39,157 bases of DNA from Sulfurimonas sp. (GCF_014859695.1 NZ_JACUTS010000015.1:1-39157); one strand, 5' to 3'. Counted from the stretch's first letter, positions 25,039 through 34,337 are shown. Notes: generated from the sequence alone by a model not told the origin. Translations and numbers: made by a program.

Positions 25039-25070
25039 GTAGAGCTACAGATAAACAAAAAGGAGTTCCC

Positions 25071-25502
25071 ATGAGCATAGAGATTTCAGCTTCACATCAT
25101 CTTGCCGCAAAAGCGCTTGACTACAGAGCGATCCGTCAGGATATGATATCTTCAAACATTGCAAATGCCGACACTCCTTACTATAGACCAAGAGATATTC
25201 GTTTTGAAGATGCGCTCTCAGAGCAGAGAGAAAAAATCTTAAACCAGAGCACTCCAAAGTTGCAGATGGCTCAGACGAACGCTACTCATCTGCCACTGCC
25301 CGATGAGAAGAGCTCATCTATGCCAAAGAGATTCTTTAGAGACGGGCACATGGCAAGAAACGACGGAAACAGCGTGGATCTTGATGTTGAGACGACAGAG
25401 ATGAGCAAAAACTCAATTATGTTTAACGCTCTGATTAGTTCCATGAAGAAAAATTCAGAGATCTTCAAAAGCGTTATAGACTCATCTTCAAAAGTTAGTT
25501 AA
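25071..25502 (+). CDS. flgB: Flagellar basal-body rod protein FlgB
   Basis: Proximal rod subunit, secreted by the flagellar export apparatus. From ATG 25071 the product is 143 residues. The N-terminus has the rod-protein signature DMISSNIANADTPYYRPRDI, and the C-terminus has VDLDVETTEMSKNSIMFNAL, both typical of FlgB. AAGGAG precedes the ATG. Upstream in-frame starts (back to 24951) would run through the palindromic repeat and promoter and are rejected. First gene of flgB-flgC-fliE-ftsI. Confidence 0.95.
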   Translation: MSIEISASHHLAAKALDYRAIRQDMISSNIANADTPYYRPRDIRFEDALSEQREKILNQSTPKLQMAQTNATHLPLPDEKSSSMPKRFFRDGHMARNDGNSVDLDVETTEMSKNSIMFNALISSMKKNSEIFKSVIDSSSKVS

Positions 25503-25511
25503 AGGTAAATT

Positions 25512-26006
25512 ATGTCAAATTTTTTAAGCAGTTTTGATATCAGCGGTTACGGTCTATCTGCACAGAGAGTTCGTGTAAATACAATCTCTCAAAACATTGC
25601 AAACGCTCAGACGACGAGAACTGACGAAGGCGGACCATACAGAAGAAAAGAGGTAGTATTTAAGGCAATCAACTTCAATGAAGAGTTCAACAAAGCAATC
25701 AATGGAATGAGCGAGGGTGCAAAATACCAAGACCCGCTAAACGAGGGTGCGTTTGGCAAAAAGGTGAATCCTGCTATAATGAGCGTTATAGTTGACAAAA
25801 TCTCACGTGATGACAGAGAGCCAAACCTAAAGTTCGAGCCTTCTCACCCAGATGCGGATGCAAATGGTTATGTGGCGTACCCTAACATTAATCCAGTTAT
25901 CGAAATGGCCGATTTAGTAGAAGCAACTAGAAGTTATCAGGCGAATGTCGCCGCCTTTGAGAGTTCTAAAAACATGGCAAACAGCGCAATTTCGCTGTTG
26001 CAATAA
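25512..26006 (+). CDS. flgC: Flagellar basal-body rod protein FlgC
   Basis: Rod subunit, 164 residues. The N-terminal rod motif is GLSAQRVRVNTISQNIANAQ, and the C-terminal coiled region is VEATRSYQANVAAFESSK, with YPNINPVIEMADL before it, as in the FlgC family. An AAGG precedes the ATG by six bases, nine bases after flgB ends. No internal secretion peptide can be pointed out. Confidence 0.95.
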   Translation: MSNFLSSFDISGYGLSAQRVRVNTISQNIANAQTTRTDEGGPYRRKEVVFKAINFNEEFNKAINGMSEGAKYQDPLNEGAFGKKVNPAIMSVIVDKISRDDREPNLKFEPSHPDADANGYVAYPNINPVIEMADLVEATRSYQANVAAFESSKNMANSAISLLQ

Positions 26007-26019
26007 GTAGAGGTATAAC

Positions 26020-26319
26020 ATGAGTAGTATTGAGAACATTTCAGGCATCTCCTCCGCCGATCTGTTAAAACAAAAAAGCAAGATAGAGGGTGCTGGCGGC
26101 GAAGATTTTGCCAAAACACTTAAATCTGCCATCAATGAAGTTAACGAACTTCAAGAAAAGGGTGACAAAGCCGTCGGCGATATAGCAACTGGGCAGGTAA
26201 AAGATCTGCACCAAGCCGCACTTGCCATCGGAAAAGCAGAAACTAGCATGAAGCTTATGCTAGAGATTCGCAACAAAGCGCTTAGCGCCTACAAAGAGTT
26301 GGGAAGAACACAGCTTTAA
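26020..26319 (+). CDS. fliE: Flagellar hook-basal body protein FliE
   Basis: Adapter between the MS ring and the rod, 99 residues. The family C-terminus is well kept: DLHQAALAIGKAETSMKLML and EIRNKALSAYKEL. AGAGG precedes the ATG at 26020. The next gene, ftsI, is 188 bp away, with a palindromic repeat and its own -10-like TATAAT between them. Confidence 0.94.
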   Translation: MSSIENISGISSADLLKQKSKIEGAGGEDFAKTLKSAINEVNELQEKGDKAVGDIATGQVKDLHQAALAIGKAETSMKLMLEIRNKALSAYKELGRTQL

Positions 26320-26353
26320 GGGCAACTTTTAGCTACAAAAAAACTCACAAGTT

Positions 26354-26425
26354 CGTCACCCTGAGTGAAACGAAGGGTCTACTTTGGTCTTTCAAGCTAG
26401 ATTCTTCACTATGTTCAGAATGACG
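26354..26425. repeat. Palindromic dispersed repeat between fliE and ftsI
   Basis: Two 27-base arms (26354-26380 and 26399-26425) are imperfect inverted copies, both starting CGTCA from the outside. The consensus recalls widespread intergenic palindromes with CGTCACCCTGAG and ATTCTTCACTATG cores. It lies in the 188-bp gap, so it may separate flagellar from cell-division transcription. Confidence 0.65.
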
Positions 26426-26507
26426 AGGTTTTGCTTAGAATGAGCATTAACACTCTTCATCAGCATAAAATGCTATAATCCATTTAAAAACCAAGACAGC
26501 CTAAAAT

Positions 26508-28283
26508 ATGAATAGCAAAAACACAAACAAAGAGAACAAAAGCAAAAAAATATTCATACTCTACTCACTCCTCGTGCTTGGTTTTTTACTCTTTTTAAGC
26601 GTTATGCTTTTAACAACCCTAAAAACGCGTGACCTTCCCTCCCTCTACACAAAAGAGAGCTCCAAAGCAGTCAGAGGCTCCATCATAAGTGCGGACGGTT
26701 TCCATATAGCATCTACCGCAAAACTTTACAAAGCAGTCGTAAATACACACTATATAGACCCAAAGAAGAGAGAGCTTTTTGTAGAGCTTTTTAGCATCTA
26801 CTCAGGGATTGATGCCAAAGAGATAAGAGAGAAGATAAGCAAACAAAAAGGGGTTGTGGTTCTTAGCTATAACATTGAGCAAAAAGCGGCACAATATCTC
26901 AAGCAACTTGCCTATGAGCTTAGACGGCTCAATGTTTTCATTGAGAGAAAAAACCCGGCAACAGGCAAAACTTCACTGCACGGTCTTAGCATTATAGAGA
27001 GCGGAGAGAGCAGAGAGTACCCTTATGGGAAACTTTTAACACCCATCATAGGCTATCCGCATAAAATTGAAGATGACGGTTATACATATGTCAAAGGCGT
27101 CAAAGGGGTAGAGAAAAAGTTTGAATATGAACTTCAGGCAAAGCAAGATGCGCTAAGCCAAGGCAAAAGAGATGTGAACGGCTACATCATCCTAAACAAA
27201 GAGAGTTTTACAAAACCCGACATTAAAGGGCTTGACGTAAAACTAAATATACCCATTGCCCTTCAGCTTAGAATTGAGAAGATGCTTGATAAAATGAAGA
27301 TTGAACTAGAGGCAAGAGAGATAATAGCTGCGGTGATGGATACCAAAAGCGGCAAAGTTATCGCCATGGCAAGTTCAAACAGATATCTGCCAAAAGCAAT
27401 ACAAAAAAGTGATTACCCCTCTCTGAACAGCTCTATGATTGAGTACAGTTTTGAACCGGGGAGTGTTATTAAGACTATCACTTTTGCTCTTCTTTTGGAT
27501 CAAGGGCTTGTCAACCCGTATGATCTGGTAAACGGACATAACGGGCGCTTTAAAATCGGAAGAAAAGTTATAACGGATGAGCATAAGTTTGATTGGCTGA
27601 GTGCCGAGAACGTAATCGTGCACTCATCAAACATCGGAATTGCGCAACTTGCACAAAAACTCTCAGGAGTAGCTTTCAATCAAGGTCTGCTTGATTTTGG
27701 TTTTGCGTCCAAATCTACCCCTGACCTTGTCTATGAAAAAGTGGGCTCCGTTCCTCATATAATGCAACTCGAAAATGAGATATATAAGGCTACATGCTCC
27801 TACGGATACGGCATGCGTGCAAATTTGATGCAGCTTATCCGTGCCTACAGCGTATTTAACAACAACGGAAGAATGGTTACTCCAAGGGTTATAGAGCATT
27901 TTATCGACCAATACGACAGAGAAATCACTATTCCCGAACAGGAGCAGCCTCAGGTAATCAAAAGCTCAACTGCTCACAGGGTAAAAAAGATTTTAATCAA
28001 GACGGTCAATGAGGGAACGGGTGTAAAAGCCAAAACAGAAGGTTTAGAGGTAGGCGGCAAAACCGGAACGGCGCATATAGTCGAAGACAGAAAGTATGTA
28101 AACGAATACAATACCGCCTTTATCGGTTTTGCAAATGACCAACAAAGCAGATACACCATCGGGGCAATTGTTATTCGACCTAAAAAGAGCCAGTTTGCAG
28201 CTCAAACAGCAGTACCGGTCTTTAAAAATATAGTAGATACGCTGGTTGGAGATGGTTACTTAAAGCCAGATATTGTCAAGTAA
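26508..28283 (+). CDS. ftsI: Class B penicillin-binding protein (FtsI/PbpB-like transpeptidase)
   Basis: Peptidoglycan transpeptidase of septal growth. The 591-residue protein has a short cytoplasmic start, one membrane helix (IFILYSLLVLGFLLFLSVML), a dimerisation domain (RGSIISADG) and the transpeptidase domain. Active-site motifs are present: SVIK (SxxK) in FEPGSVIKTIT, SSN (SxN) in VHSSNIGIAQ, and KTG in GGKTGTAH. The position after flgB-flgC-fliE matches Campylobacter jejuni pbpB. A TATAAT at 26474-26479 may give it its own promoter. The 3' end overlaps panC by 24 bp. Confidence 0.92.
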   Translation: MNSKNTNKENKSKKIFILYSLLVLGFLLFLSVMLLTTLKTRDLPSLYTKESSKAVRGSIISADGFHIASTAKLYKAVVNTHYIDPKKRELFVELFSIYSGIDAKEIREKISKQKGVVVLSYNIEQKAAQYLKQLAYELRRLNVFIERKNPATGKTSLHGLSIIESGESREYPYGKLLTPIIGYPHKIEDDGYTYVKGVKGVEKKFEYELQAKQDALSQGKRDVNGYIILNKESFTKPDIKGLDVKLNIPIALQLRIEKMLDKMKIELEAREIIAAVMDTKSGKVIAMASSNRYLPKAIQKSDYPSLNSSMIEYSFEPGSVIKTITFALLLDQGLVNPYDLVNGHNGRFKIGRKVITDEHKFDWLSAENVIVHSSNIGIAQLAQKLSGVAFNQGLLDFGFASKSTPDLVYEKVGSVPHIMQLENEIYKATCSYGYGMRANLMQLIRAYSVFNNNGRMVTPRVIEHFIDQYDREITIPEQEQPQVIKSSTAHRVKKILIKTVNEGTGVKAKTEGLEVGGKTGTAHIVEDRKYVNEYNTAFIGFANDQQSRYTIGAIVIRPKKSQFAAQTAVPVFKNIVDTLVGDGYLKPDIVK

Positions 28284-29081
28284 TCTTGTCGTTGCTACTT
28301 TAACCTCAACCAAAATCAGCGTATTGCCAATCTCAACTCGCTCAAGCCGGTTAAATTCGCGGTCTAAAATCTCTACATAAAAAATCTCTAAGGGTGCTAA
28401 AACTTCTCTCATGGCAGCTCTAATCTCTTTAGAATCAACAACTCCCTTGCTTACCATGGCACTTGAGAGTCTAAGGGAGGATGAGATTTTAAGAGCTTCT
28501 ACCCTCTCATCTTTACTTAGATATGCATTTCTGCTGCTAAGAGCCAAACCATCTTTTTCGCGAACCGTATCGACCGGAACTATCTCAACGCTCATAAAAA
28601 GCTGCTTTGCCATTAAAGAGATAAGGTTTAGCTGCTGCGCATCCTTCTTTCCAAAATATGCTCTTGTCGGATTTACAATGTTTAAGAGCTTCATAACTAC
28701 GGTTAAAACGCCGTTAAAGTGTCCCGGTCTGCTTTGGCCTTCTAAGACATATCCTCTTACTTTTGGTGAGAGGATTGAGACTTCATCCACTCCGTAAATG
28801 TCTCTTGAATTAGGAAAAAAAAGAACATCAACGCCGCTAAAGGAGCATATCTTCTTATCTGCTTCATCTTTTTTTGGGTACTTTTCTAAATCTTCACCCT
28901 TTAAAAACTGCGTAGGATTTAAAAATATGGAGACAACTACCATCTCGTTTTGCTCTTTTGCTTTTTTTATAAGCGAGATATGCCCCTCATGCAAAGCACC
29001 CATTGTCGGCACGAAACCAACGGATAGTTTTATGTTTTTAAGGTGCTCTTTTAACTCTAAGGGACTAGAAATAATCTTCAT
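28260..29081 (-). CDS. panC: Pantoate--beta-alanine ligase
   Basis: Joins pantoate and beta-alanine using ATP, the last step of pantothenate synthesis. From ATG 29081 the product is 273 residues. Motifs: [16 protein letters not shown] with the HxGH nucleotide-binding histidines, [30 protein letters not shown] and SSRNAYLS (KMSKS-like). GAGG lies about seven bases before ATG 29081. An in-frame upstream start at 29117 is unlikely. It is convergent with ftsI and divergent from prfB. Confidence 0.95.
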   Translation of the reverse strand: MKIISSPLELKEHLKNIKLSVGFVPTMGALHEGHISLIKKAKEQNEMVVVSIFLNPTQFLKGEDLEKYPKKDEADKKICSFSGVDVLFFPNSRDIYGVDEVSILSPKVRGYVLEGQSRPGHFNGVLTVVMKLLNIVNPTRAYFGKKDAQQLNLISLMAKQLFMSVEIVPVDTVREKDGLALSSRNAYLSKDERVEALKISSSLRLSSAMVSKGVVDSKEIRAAMREVLAPLEIFYVEILDREFNRLERVEIGNTLILVEVKVATTRLLDNIWL

Positions 29082-29132
29082 TTTAAGCCTCAATTTAATA
29101 TAATCGCAATTATACACTATTGGATTGATTTT

Positions 29133-30230
29133 ATGGATAATTACGAATATACGGAACTTTTAAAGAACCTTTCAAAAAAGATGAGCAATATTACGGGTGT
29201 AGTTGAACCGCATAAACTTCAAGCACGCCTAGATGAGATTACCGAGCTTGAAAACTCTCAAGACTTTTGGACTGATGCTTCGCATGCTGCACTGATTCAA
29301 AAAGAAAAAATACAGTGCGAGAGAAAACTTAAAAAATATGCCGTTGCAAAAAATGCCATAGATGATGCCCAAGAGCTTTACGAGATGGCTAAAGACGAAA
29401 ATGATGAAGACACCATCAATGAGTGTTTTAAAAGTGCCCAACAACTTGAGGATTTTATCCGTGACATGGAGATTGAAGTACTGCTAAACGAAGAGACGGA
29501 TGCTAACAATGCCATCCTCTCCATTCATCCCGGTGCAGGAGGCACGGAGTCTCAAGATTGGGCCTCTATGCTTCTTAGAATGTATAAAAGATTTGCAGAG
29601 AGACGCGGATGGAGCGTTGAAGTTCTTGACTATCAAGCGGGCGATGAAGCTGGCATAAAAGATGTCTCACTGCTTATAAAGGGTGAGAATGCCTATGGAT
29701 ACCTCAAAGTCGAAAACGGAATCCATAGACTTGTGCGCATATCGCCCTTTGATTCTAACGCCAAAAGACATACATCATTTAGCTCAGTAATGGTCTCTCC
29801 CGAAGTTGATGATGATATAAATATAGAGATAGAAGATAAAGATATTCGTGTTGACACATACCGCTCAAGCGGCGCAGGAGGGCAACATGTCAACAAAACA
29901 GAGTCCGCAATTCGTATAACGCATATAGCAACAGGCGTAGTAGTTCAGTGCCAAAACGATAGAAGTCAACATAAAAACAGGGCAACGGCTATGAAGATGT
30001 TAAAATCACGACTTTATGAACTCGAACTTGAACATCAAAAAGCAGAAGCAGCCGGTGTCACTAAAAGTGAAATAGGATGGGGACATCAAATCCGCTCTTA
30101 TGTTATGCAGCCGTATCAGCAGATTAAAGATACGAGAAGCAACATAGCCTACTCAAACATCAGCGCCATACTAGATGGTGACATCGACAAGATGATTGAA
30201 GATGTGCTTATTTCTCAGAATCGCGCTTAG
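29133..30230 (+). CDS. prfB: Peptide chain release factor 2
   Basis: Terminates translation at UGA and UAA. The 365-residue protein has the [14 protein letters not shown] motif and the peptidyl-hydrolysis loop [16 protein letters not shown] with GGQ. The reading frame is continuous from the ATG at 29133; the programmed +1 frameshift of many prfB genes is not used here. The last 23 bp overlap the convergent small membrane gene. Confidence 0.96.
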   Translation: MDNYEYTELLKNLSKKMSNITGVVEPHKLQARLDEITELENSQDFWTDASHAALIQKEKIQCERKLKKYAVAKNAIDDAQELYEMAKDENDEDTINECFKSAQQLEDFIRDMEIEVLLNEETDANNAILSIHPGAGGTESQDWASMLLRMYKRFAERRGWSVEVLDYQAGDEAGIKDVSLLIKGENAYGYLKVENGIHRLVRISPFDSNAKRHTSFSSVMVSPEVDDDINIEIEDKDIRVDTYRSSGAGGQHVNKTESAIRITHIATGVVVQCQNDRSQHKNRATAMKMLKSRLYELELEHQKAEAAGVTKSEIGWGHQIRSYVMQPYQQIKDTRSNIAYSNISAILDGDIDKMIEDVLISQNRA

Positions 30231-30549
30231 GCTTAGGGATAAAACTGTAGCCTAAAAAAAGGATTCCAAAAATCATACTAAGTATGGTTAGATACTGGAT
30301 TTGTGCCTTTTGCGCATTTTTGAGCTCTTCGACAAACTTGGAGGCTGAAGGCTCTTGATTTTTCTTTGCAGACGATGAACTGCCGCGAACACTCGCCTCC
30401 ATTCTTGCAACATTCGCAGCCGCTATCTCATTTTCGCTTACCACCTCTTTTGGAGAGATCCAAAAGTACAACATAAAGCCGACAACTAACATGACGACAC
30501 CCGCAGTTCTAAAAATTATAATTTTATATTTTTTAAATATCTCTTTCAT
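30208..30549 (-). CDS. Hypothetical protein with two membrane helices
   Basis: A 113-residue protein I do not recognise by name. Helix 1 is [20 protein letters not shown], followed by a Ser/Ala/Lys-rich loop of about 50 residues and helix 2, [18 protein letters not shown], then a basic tail. Both ends should face the cytoplasm and the loop the periplasm. It is the last recognisable core-genome gene before the accessory region. The 3' end overlaps prfB by 23 bp. Confidence 0.7.
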   Translation of the reverse strand: MKEIFKKYKIIIFRTAGVVMLVVGFMLYFWISPKEVVSENEIAAANVARMEASVRGSSSSAKKNQEPSASKFVEELKNAQKAQIQYLTILSMIFGILFLGYSFIPKPKRDSEK

Positions 30550-30605
30550 TCACATCCCTTTGTCTTATATATTTCTTTTTTAGCCCAATTAATTATTTAC
30601 TGACC

Positions 30606-30736
30606 TTACGCACTTTTGTAAAAAAGTTTGTAAAATACCTTATAATTCTCGAAAAAGATACTTTTTCGTAGCTTTAGGGGGTTGTAGGGACATCTGTCCC
30701 TGCCACTAGAACGGACGAGTTCGTTTTAGTGCGTAA
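30606..30736. repeat. Multi-hairpin (MITE-like) element at the left side of the mobile region
   Basis: A 131-bp unit with 9-bp inverted ends, TTACGCACT (30606-30614) and AGTGCGTAA (30728-30736). Inside are perfect hairpins at 30650-30668 (8-bp stem) and 30686-30701 (7-bp stem, loop TC), plus a third at 30704-30713/30722-30731 (9 of 10 bases). It holds no ORF. The rest of the gene-free interval 30550-31034 is AT-rich with no tRNA or clear attachment repeat that I can see. Confidence 0.6.
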
Positions 30737-31034
30737 CATCAGTTATTTAGAATAAATTATAAAAGAAGTCTAATGATTATTATGTCAAACTTCGCGTATG
30801 AATATACTTAAAGTAGTCATAATTGTATAAATTCTTTTTCAAAGTGAAAGACTTCACTAATCCCCCTATTATAGGGCTTTAATAACTATATTTATAAATT
30901 ATTTGAAATTGATAAATTAATGTTTTGGCACTATTTACCCTCATCTGATGCTATCTAATGGGTCAAAAAGGGGTTGAATTTGATTTTTTACTGCTATACT
31001 TTTTTAATTAAATCATGAAAGGTTTCTAACTGTA

Positions 31035-32261
31035 ATGAAAGAAGAAGTGAAAAGTTATGCTGGCATAAGAACAAAAATCATGAAAGACGGAACTAAAAAC
31101 ATAATGGTTCGATTAAGACATGACGGAACTAAATATCATGAAATGAATTATACTAAATTATTTGAGTGTGAAACAGAAGAAGACGCATACAAAGAAACAA
31201 TTATTGTAAAAAGAAGAATTGACAATGGAGAAACTGACCCTTTTGGAAAAAAGAAGTCTGTTATCTTAAATGATATTTGGGAAAAATATAGTACAGAAAA
31301 ATTAGAAGATGACACATGGAAAAAATCTAGTTATACAACTTATACAACTAATTATAACAAACGCATAAGAAATTCTATTGGTTGGAAACAAGTTCATTTA
31401 ATAACATATAATAATATAGATAGTATTGTAAAATCAATGAAAGGTCTAGGAAAATCTAGCAAAAGTTTTATTAAATTGATATTGCTACCAGTTTTTGAAG
31501 AGTGTAGGAAAAATAAACTTATCAAAGAGAATATTATTCTTGATTTGAAATTAAAAAAGAGGAAGAAAGAAGAGAACAGAAAAATTAGTGATATAAGTCA
31601 TGACGAGCCTCTTGATATAGTTAGAAAACTTTATAATACTATTCCTAAATATGAAAACATACATAAAAAAGATACTACTAATGAAGTTAGAGCTATATTT
31701 TATTTATTGCTTTTGACAGCTCATAGACTTCAAGAAATGATGGATTTAAAACAAGAACATATAATTCTTAAAAAAGATTTAATTATAACAACAGAGGATA
31801 TCACTAAGACAAGAGAAGATTATCATTTTCCACTTCCTCCAGAAGTGAAAGATTATTTAACTAACAATGCAGATAATGAAGGAAGATTTTTCCCTAATAT
31901 GATACAAAAAACTTTATTAAATAGGTGGAAACAATTAGTTCAACTTGCAGATGTTGGATTGAAGAATGGAAAAACTTTAACTATTCATGACACAAGAAGA
32001 TTGATGTTATATGTAATGATTCATGATTGTGAGATTGATGTAGTAATTGCAGATGCTTGTTTAAATCATAAAGTTCAAGGAACAATAAAAAATTATATTG
32101 ATATACCATATCCTATTATTGAAAAGTCTTTCACTAAATTTTGGAAAATAGTTAGAAACGATAAAGACCAAGAAGAAGAAGAGGAATTCACTTTAAACGA
32201 TATTCCTCAAGACGTAATTGAAATGTATAAAAAAATGAAACAATCAAAGGTATTACAATGA
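31035..32261 (+). CDS. Tyrosine recombinase (integrase) of the mobile element
   Basis: A 408-residue phage-type integrase that would catalyse site-specific integration and excision. The N-terminal half has an arm/core-binding layout (SAM-like helices about residues 90-175). The catalytic set can be placed: Arg231 (LTAHRLQEMMDL), Lys258 (DITKTREDYHFPLP), His318 and Arg321 (IHDTRRLM), His345 (CLNHKVQG) and Tyr354 (NYIDIPY). The C-terminal tail FTLNDIPQDVIEM reappears in decayed form at 34113. The base composition is clearly more AT-rich than in the core genes. The left flank has no tRNA gene, so the target is unknown. Confidence 0.88.
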   Translation: MKEEVKSYAGIRTKIMKDGTKNIMVRLRHDGTKYHEMNYTKLFECETEEDAYKETIIVKRRIDNGETDPFGKKKSVILNDIWEKYSTEKLEDDTWKKSSYTTYTTNYNKRIRNSIGWKQVHLITYNNIDSIVKSMKGLGKSSKSFIKLILLPVFEECRKNKLIKENIILDLKLKKRKKEENRKISDISHDEPLDIVRKLYNTIPKYENIHKKDTTNEVRAIFYLLLLTAHRLQEMMDLKQEHIILKKDLIITTEDITKTREDYHFPLPPEVKDYLTNNADNEGRFFPNMIQKTLLNRWKQLVQLADVGLKNGKTLTIHDTRRLMLYVMIHDCEIDVVIADACLNHKVQGTIKNYIDIPYPIIEKSFTKFWKIVRNDKDQEEEEEFTLNDIPQDVIEMYKKMKQSKVLQ

Positions 32262-32351
32262 GGCTTGAATTTTTTTTATTTCAATTTGACATATTACTTG
32301 GCAAAGGATTTATAGACTGCTATAATTCACAAAAAAATAGGTTCTTACTTG

Positions 32352-33245
32352 ATGAAATTAAATAAAAAATATAAATTCATAGATTTATTTGCTGGAATAG
32401 GTGGCTTTCATATAGGAATGAGCAATCAAGGGGCACAGTGTGTATTTGTATCAGAGATTGATAATCATGCCAGAGCAACATATAAAGAAAATTTTTATAA
32501 AGAAGTTCCTGAAATATTTGATAATGACTTATTTAATAATGATATCACAGAGATAGACCACAGTACGATACCAGACTTTGATATTTTATGCGGAGGTTTT
32601 CCTTGCCAGCCATTTAGCCAAGCTGGTTATAAAAAAGGATTTGATGATGATAGAGGAAATCTTTTTTTCCATATAGCTAATATTATTGATTTGAAACGAC
32701 CAAAAGCATTTTTTCTAGAAAATGTTAGACATTTGTTGAAACACGATGATGGTAAAACATTCGATACAATTAAAAATATTATAGAAAAGGAACTTGGGTA
32801 TTCTATATATTTCAAAATAGTCAAAGCTTCAGACTTTGGTCTCCCTCAACACAGAGCAAGAATATTTATCGTAGGTTTTAAAAATGACACACTACAATCA
32901 TTTAAATTTCCAGAACCAATACCTCTTAAAATGACTATGAGTGATATATGGGATGCAGAGTGTAGTAAAAAAGTAGGATATACGTTAAGAGTTGGAGGTC
33001 GTGGTTCTTCAATAAACGACAGAAGAAATTGGGATAGTTATTTAGTAAATGGAGAAGTAAAAAGAATAAGTTCTGTTCAAGGTAAAAAAATGCAAGGTTT
33101 CCCTGATGATTTTGTATTCCCAGTTTCTGAAACCCAAGCAATGAAACAACTTGGAAATAGTGTTGCTATTCCAGCAATTGAGGCAACGGCGGAGAGTATC
33201 ATTAAGTATTTGGAAGAACTTGAAAAGACTTCTCCTTCTCACTAG
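32352..33245 (+). CDS. Type II DNA cytosine-5 methyltransferase
   Basis: Modifies cytosine C5 within a specific site and protects the host from its partner nuclease. From ATG 32352 the product is 297 residues. Motif I is FIDLFAGIGGFHIG, motif IV the catalytic GGFPCQPFSQAGY, motif VI FFLENVRH, motif VIII QHRARIFIVGF, and motif X KQLGNSVAIPAI. The short target region contains TLRVGGRGSSINDRRNWDSY, a type seen in several small m5C enzymes; I cannot deduce the site. An in-frame TTG immediately upstream (32349) is possible. It is convergent with the putative endonuclease gene, with a 41-bp gap. Confidence 0.93.
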   Translation: MKLNKKYKFIDLFAGIGGFHIGMSNQGAQCVFVSEIDNHARATYKENFYKEVPEIFDNDLFNNDITEIDHSTIPDFDILCGGFPCQPFSQAGYKKGFDDDRGNLFFHIANIIDLKRPKAFFLENVRHLLKHDDGKTFDTIKNIIEKELGYSIYFKIVKASDFGLPQHRARIFIVGFKNDTLQSFKFPEPIPLKMTMSDIWDAECSKKVGYTLRVGGRGSSINDRRNWDSYLVNGEVKRISSVQGKKMQGFPDDFVFPVSETQAMKQLGNSVAIPAIEATAESIIKYLEELEKTSPSH

Positions 33246-33286
33246 AAACCAAAATAAAAAACAATAAATCAATCAGTTGGAGATAT

Positions 33287-34063
33287 TTAGCCTCGAATGT
33301 GAAGTGCTCCCCTATAATGTCCGTCAATAAACCTTGTCCATTTTTTAATTGACTTGTCTTCTTCAGTAGTAGGATTATCATTATAGTTCTTGGGCATACC
33401 TTTTTTACTTCTGATACTAACAACTGTTTTATCAATGATACTTTCTGCAACCTCATTTGGTAATAAGTTTTTCCATGTTGCAAAATCAGTTGGATTATCA
33501 AATTCCCATAAACTGTCTGCTTGAATTTTACTATCAGAACTTCCAGTGCCCTTAAATAAAAAATATGCTAGTAATGGTACCATTGTAATATTCTTTATCG
33601 ACTTAAAAGGACTTGTGTCATGACTCATTTTAATATCTTCTTGAATAATTTTATTTAATCGTTTGTTCCAATAATCATCAATAGCATTATCTAAGGGTTC
33701 TATGTCAAGCTTTATTCTATCAAAAACTTTTTTAATACCAATTCTATTTGTATGATTGATAAGGGCAGGTAAAGCACCTCTTTTCGATTTTAAAGACACA
33801 TTGATATTGTTTATAGATACGTCAGCTTTTATTATACTTGGTGCTTTGTCTATTTTCAATAAACTACAATTTTTTTGAAGTTCAGTAATACCCATATTAC
33901 ATATATCTAATAGTGAATAGTTATGCGATGGATACTCAATATAATCCATTGTTTTTAGATTGTAAAATCCAACTTTCTCGATATTGTGTAATTTGTTATC
34001 TCTCCAATAAATCAAACTAAGTTTCGCTTTTAGTTCGTCAATTTCACCTTTATTTATCGCCAT
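33287..34063 (-). CDS. Putative type II restriction endonuclease
   Basis: A 258-residue protein with no family I can name for certain. Its place next to a convergent C5 methyltransferase, and the stretch KADVSINNINVSLKSKRGA followed by LPALINHTNRIG, suggest a PD-(D/E)xK-type nuclease. In this reading Asp is the first acidic residue and SLK supplies the xK. Similar SxK-RGA-PALxNHT patterns occur in uncharacterised restriction enzymes. The start ATG 34063 has AGGA upstream, and TATACT further up may be a -10 box. A different restriction-linked role remains possible. Confidence 0.65.
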   Translation of the reverse strand: MAINKGEIDELKAKLSLIYWRDNKLHNIEKVGFYNLKTMDYIEYPSHNYSLLDICNMGITELQKNCSLLKIDKAPSIIKADVSINNINVSLKSKRGALPALINHTNRIGIKKVFDRIKLDIEPLDNAIDDYWNKRLNKIIQEDIKMSHDTSPFKSIKNITMVPLLAYFLFKGTGSSDSKIQADSLWEFDNPTDFATWKNLLPNEVAESIIDKTVVSIRSKKGMPKNYNDNPTTEEDKSIKKWTRFIDGHYRGALHIRG

Positions 34064-34106
34064 TGATTATCCTAAAATATAATTTAACAAAGTATAGCAA
34101 TAAATT

Positions 34107-34253
34107 ATTCACTTTACAAATCTAAACGATATTCCTGCTGAAGTTGTTGAAATGGATAAAGAAAAGAAGAAGGAAATAGTAAGGGCAGAGATAAAATCTC
34201 TTGAAAATAAAGATTTTGCCCCCACCCTTAAAAGGTTTTTTTTCTATAGGTAA
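34107..34253 (+). pseudogene. Decayed 3' end of a second recombinase gene
   Basis: The plus strand reads HFTNLNDIPAEVVEMDKEKK in one frame and stays open to TAA at 34251-34253. It aligns with the C-terminus of the intact recombinase (FTLNDIPQDVIEMYKK), and the DNA shares ACTTTA and AACGATATTCCT. No start or catalytic part remains; the frame is closed by TAA at 34101-34103. The stop codon lies within the first iteron. Confidence 0.6.
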
Positions 34254-34337
34254 AAAGGTATAAAACTATAGGTAAAAAGGTATTTTTATTTTATCAACTA
34301 TAGGTAAAAAGGTATAAAACTATAGGTAAAAAGGTAT
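34244..34337 (+). repeat. Four iterons of a plasmid-type replication origin
   Basis: Four identical 18-bp direct repeats, CTATAGGTAAAAAGGTAT, start at 34244, 34266, 34298 and 34320. Spacing is 22, 32 and 22 bp, close to two and three helical turns, so all face one side of the DNA. This is typical of Rep_3-family iteron origins, and a Rep_3-type gene lies 430 bp downstream. Perfect identity argues for recent function. Confidence 0.9.

Noticed and set aside
24951-25070. N-terminal extension of flgB from an upstream in-frame start
   Set aside because: The extension would translate the palindromic repeat and the sigma-54 promoter. ATG 25071 has a perfect AAGGAG and gives the normal FlgB start.
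29133-29220. Programmed +1 frameshift site in prfB
   Set aside because: The frame is continuous from ATG 29133 with no in-frame UGA in the first 30 codons, so no recoding is needed.
30550-31034. tRNA gene as integration target
   Set aside because: I looked for a cloverleaf with a T-loop motif in this gap and found only the MITE-like hairpins. The integration target remains unknown.
33042-33501. Minus-strand frames around the end of the methyltransferase and endonuclease genes
   Set aside because: They overlap conserved methyltransferase motif X or the endonuclease frame itself and look like compositional artefacts of AT-rich DNA.
34244-34337. Possible CRISPR array (four identical repeats)
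   Set aside because: Repeats are only 18 bp, spacers are 4 and 14 bp and of simple sequence, and no cas genes are present. The position before a Rep gene fits iterons.
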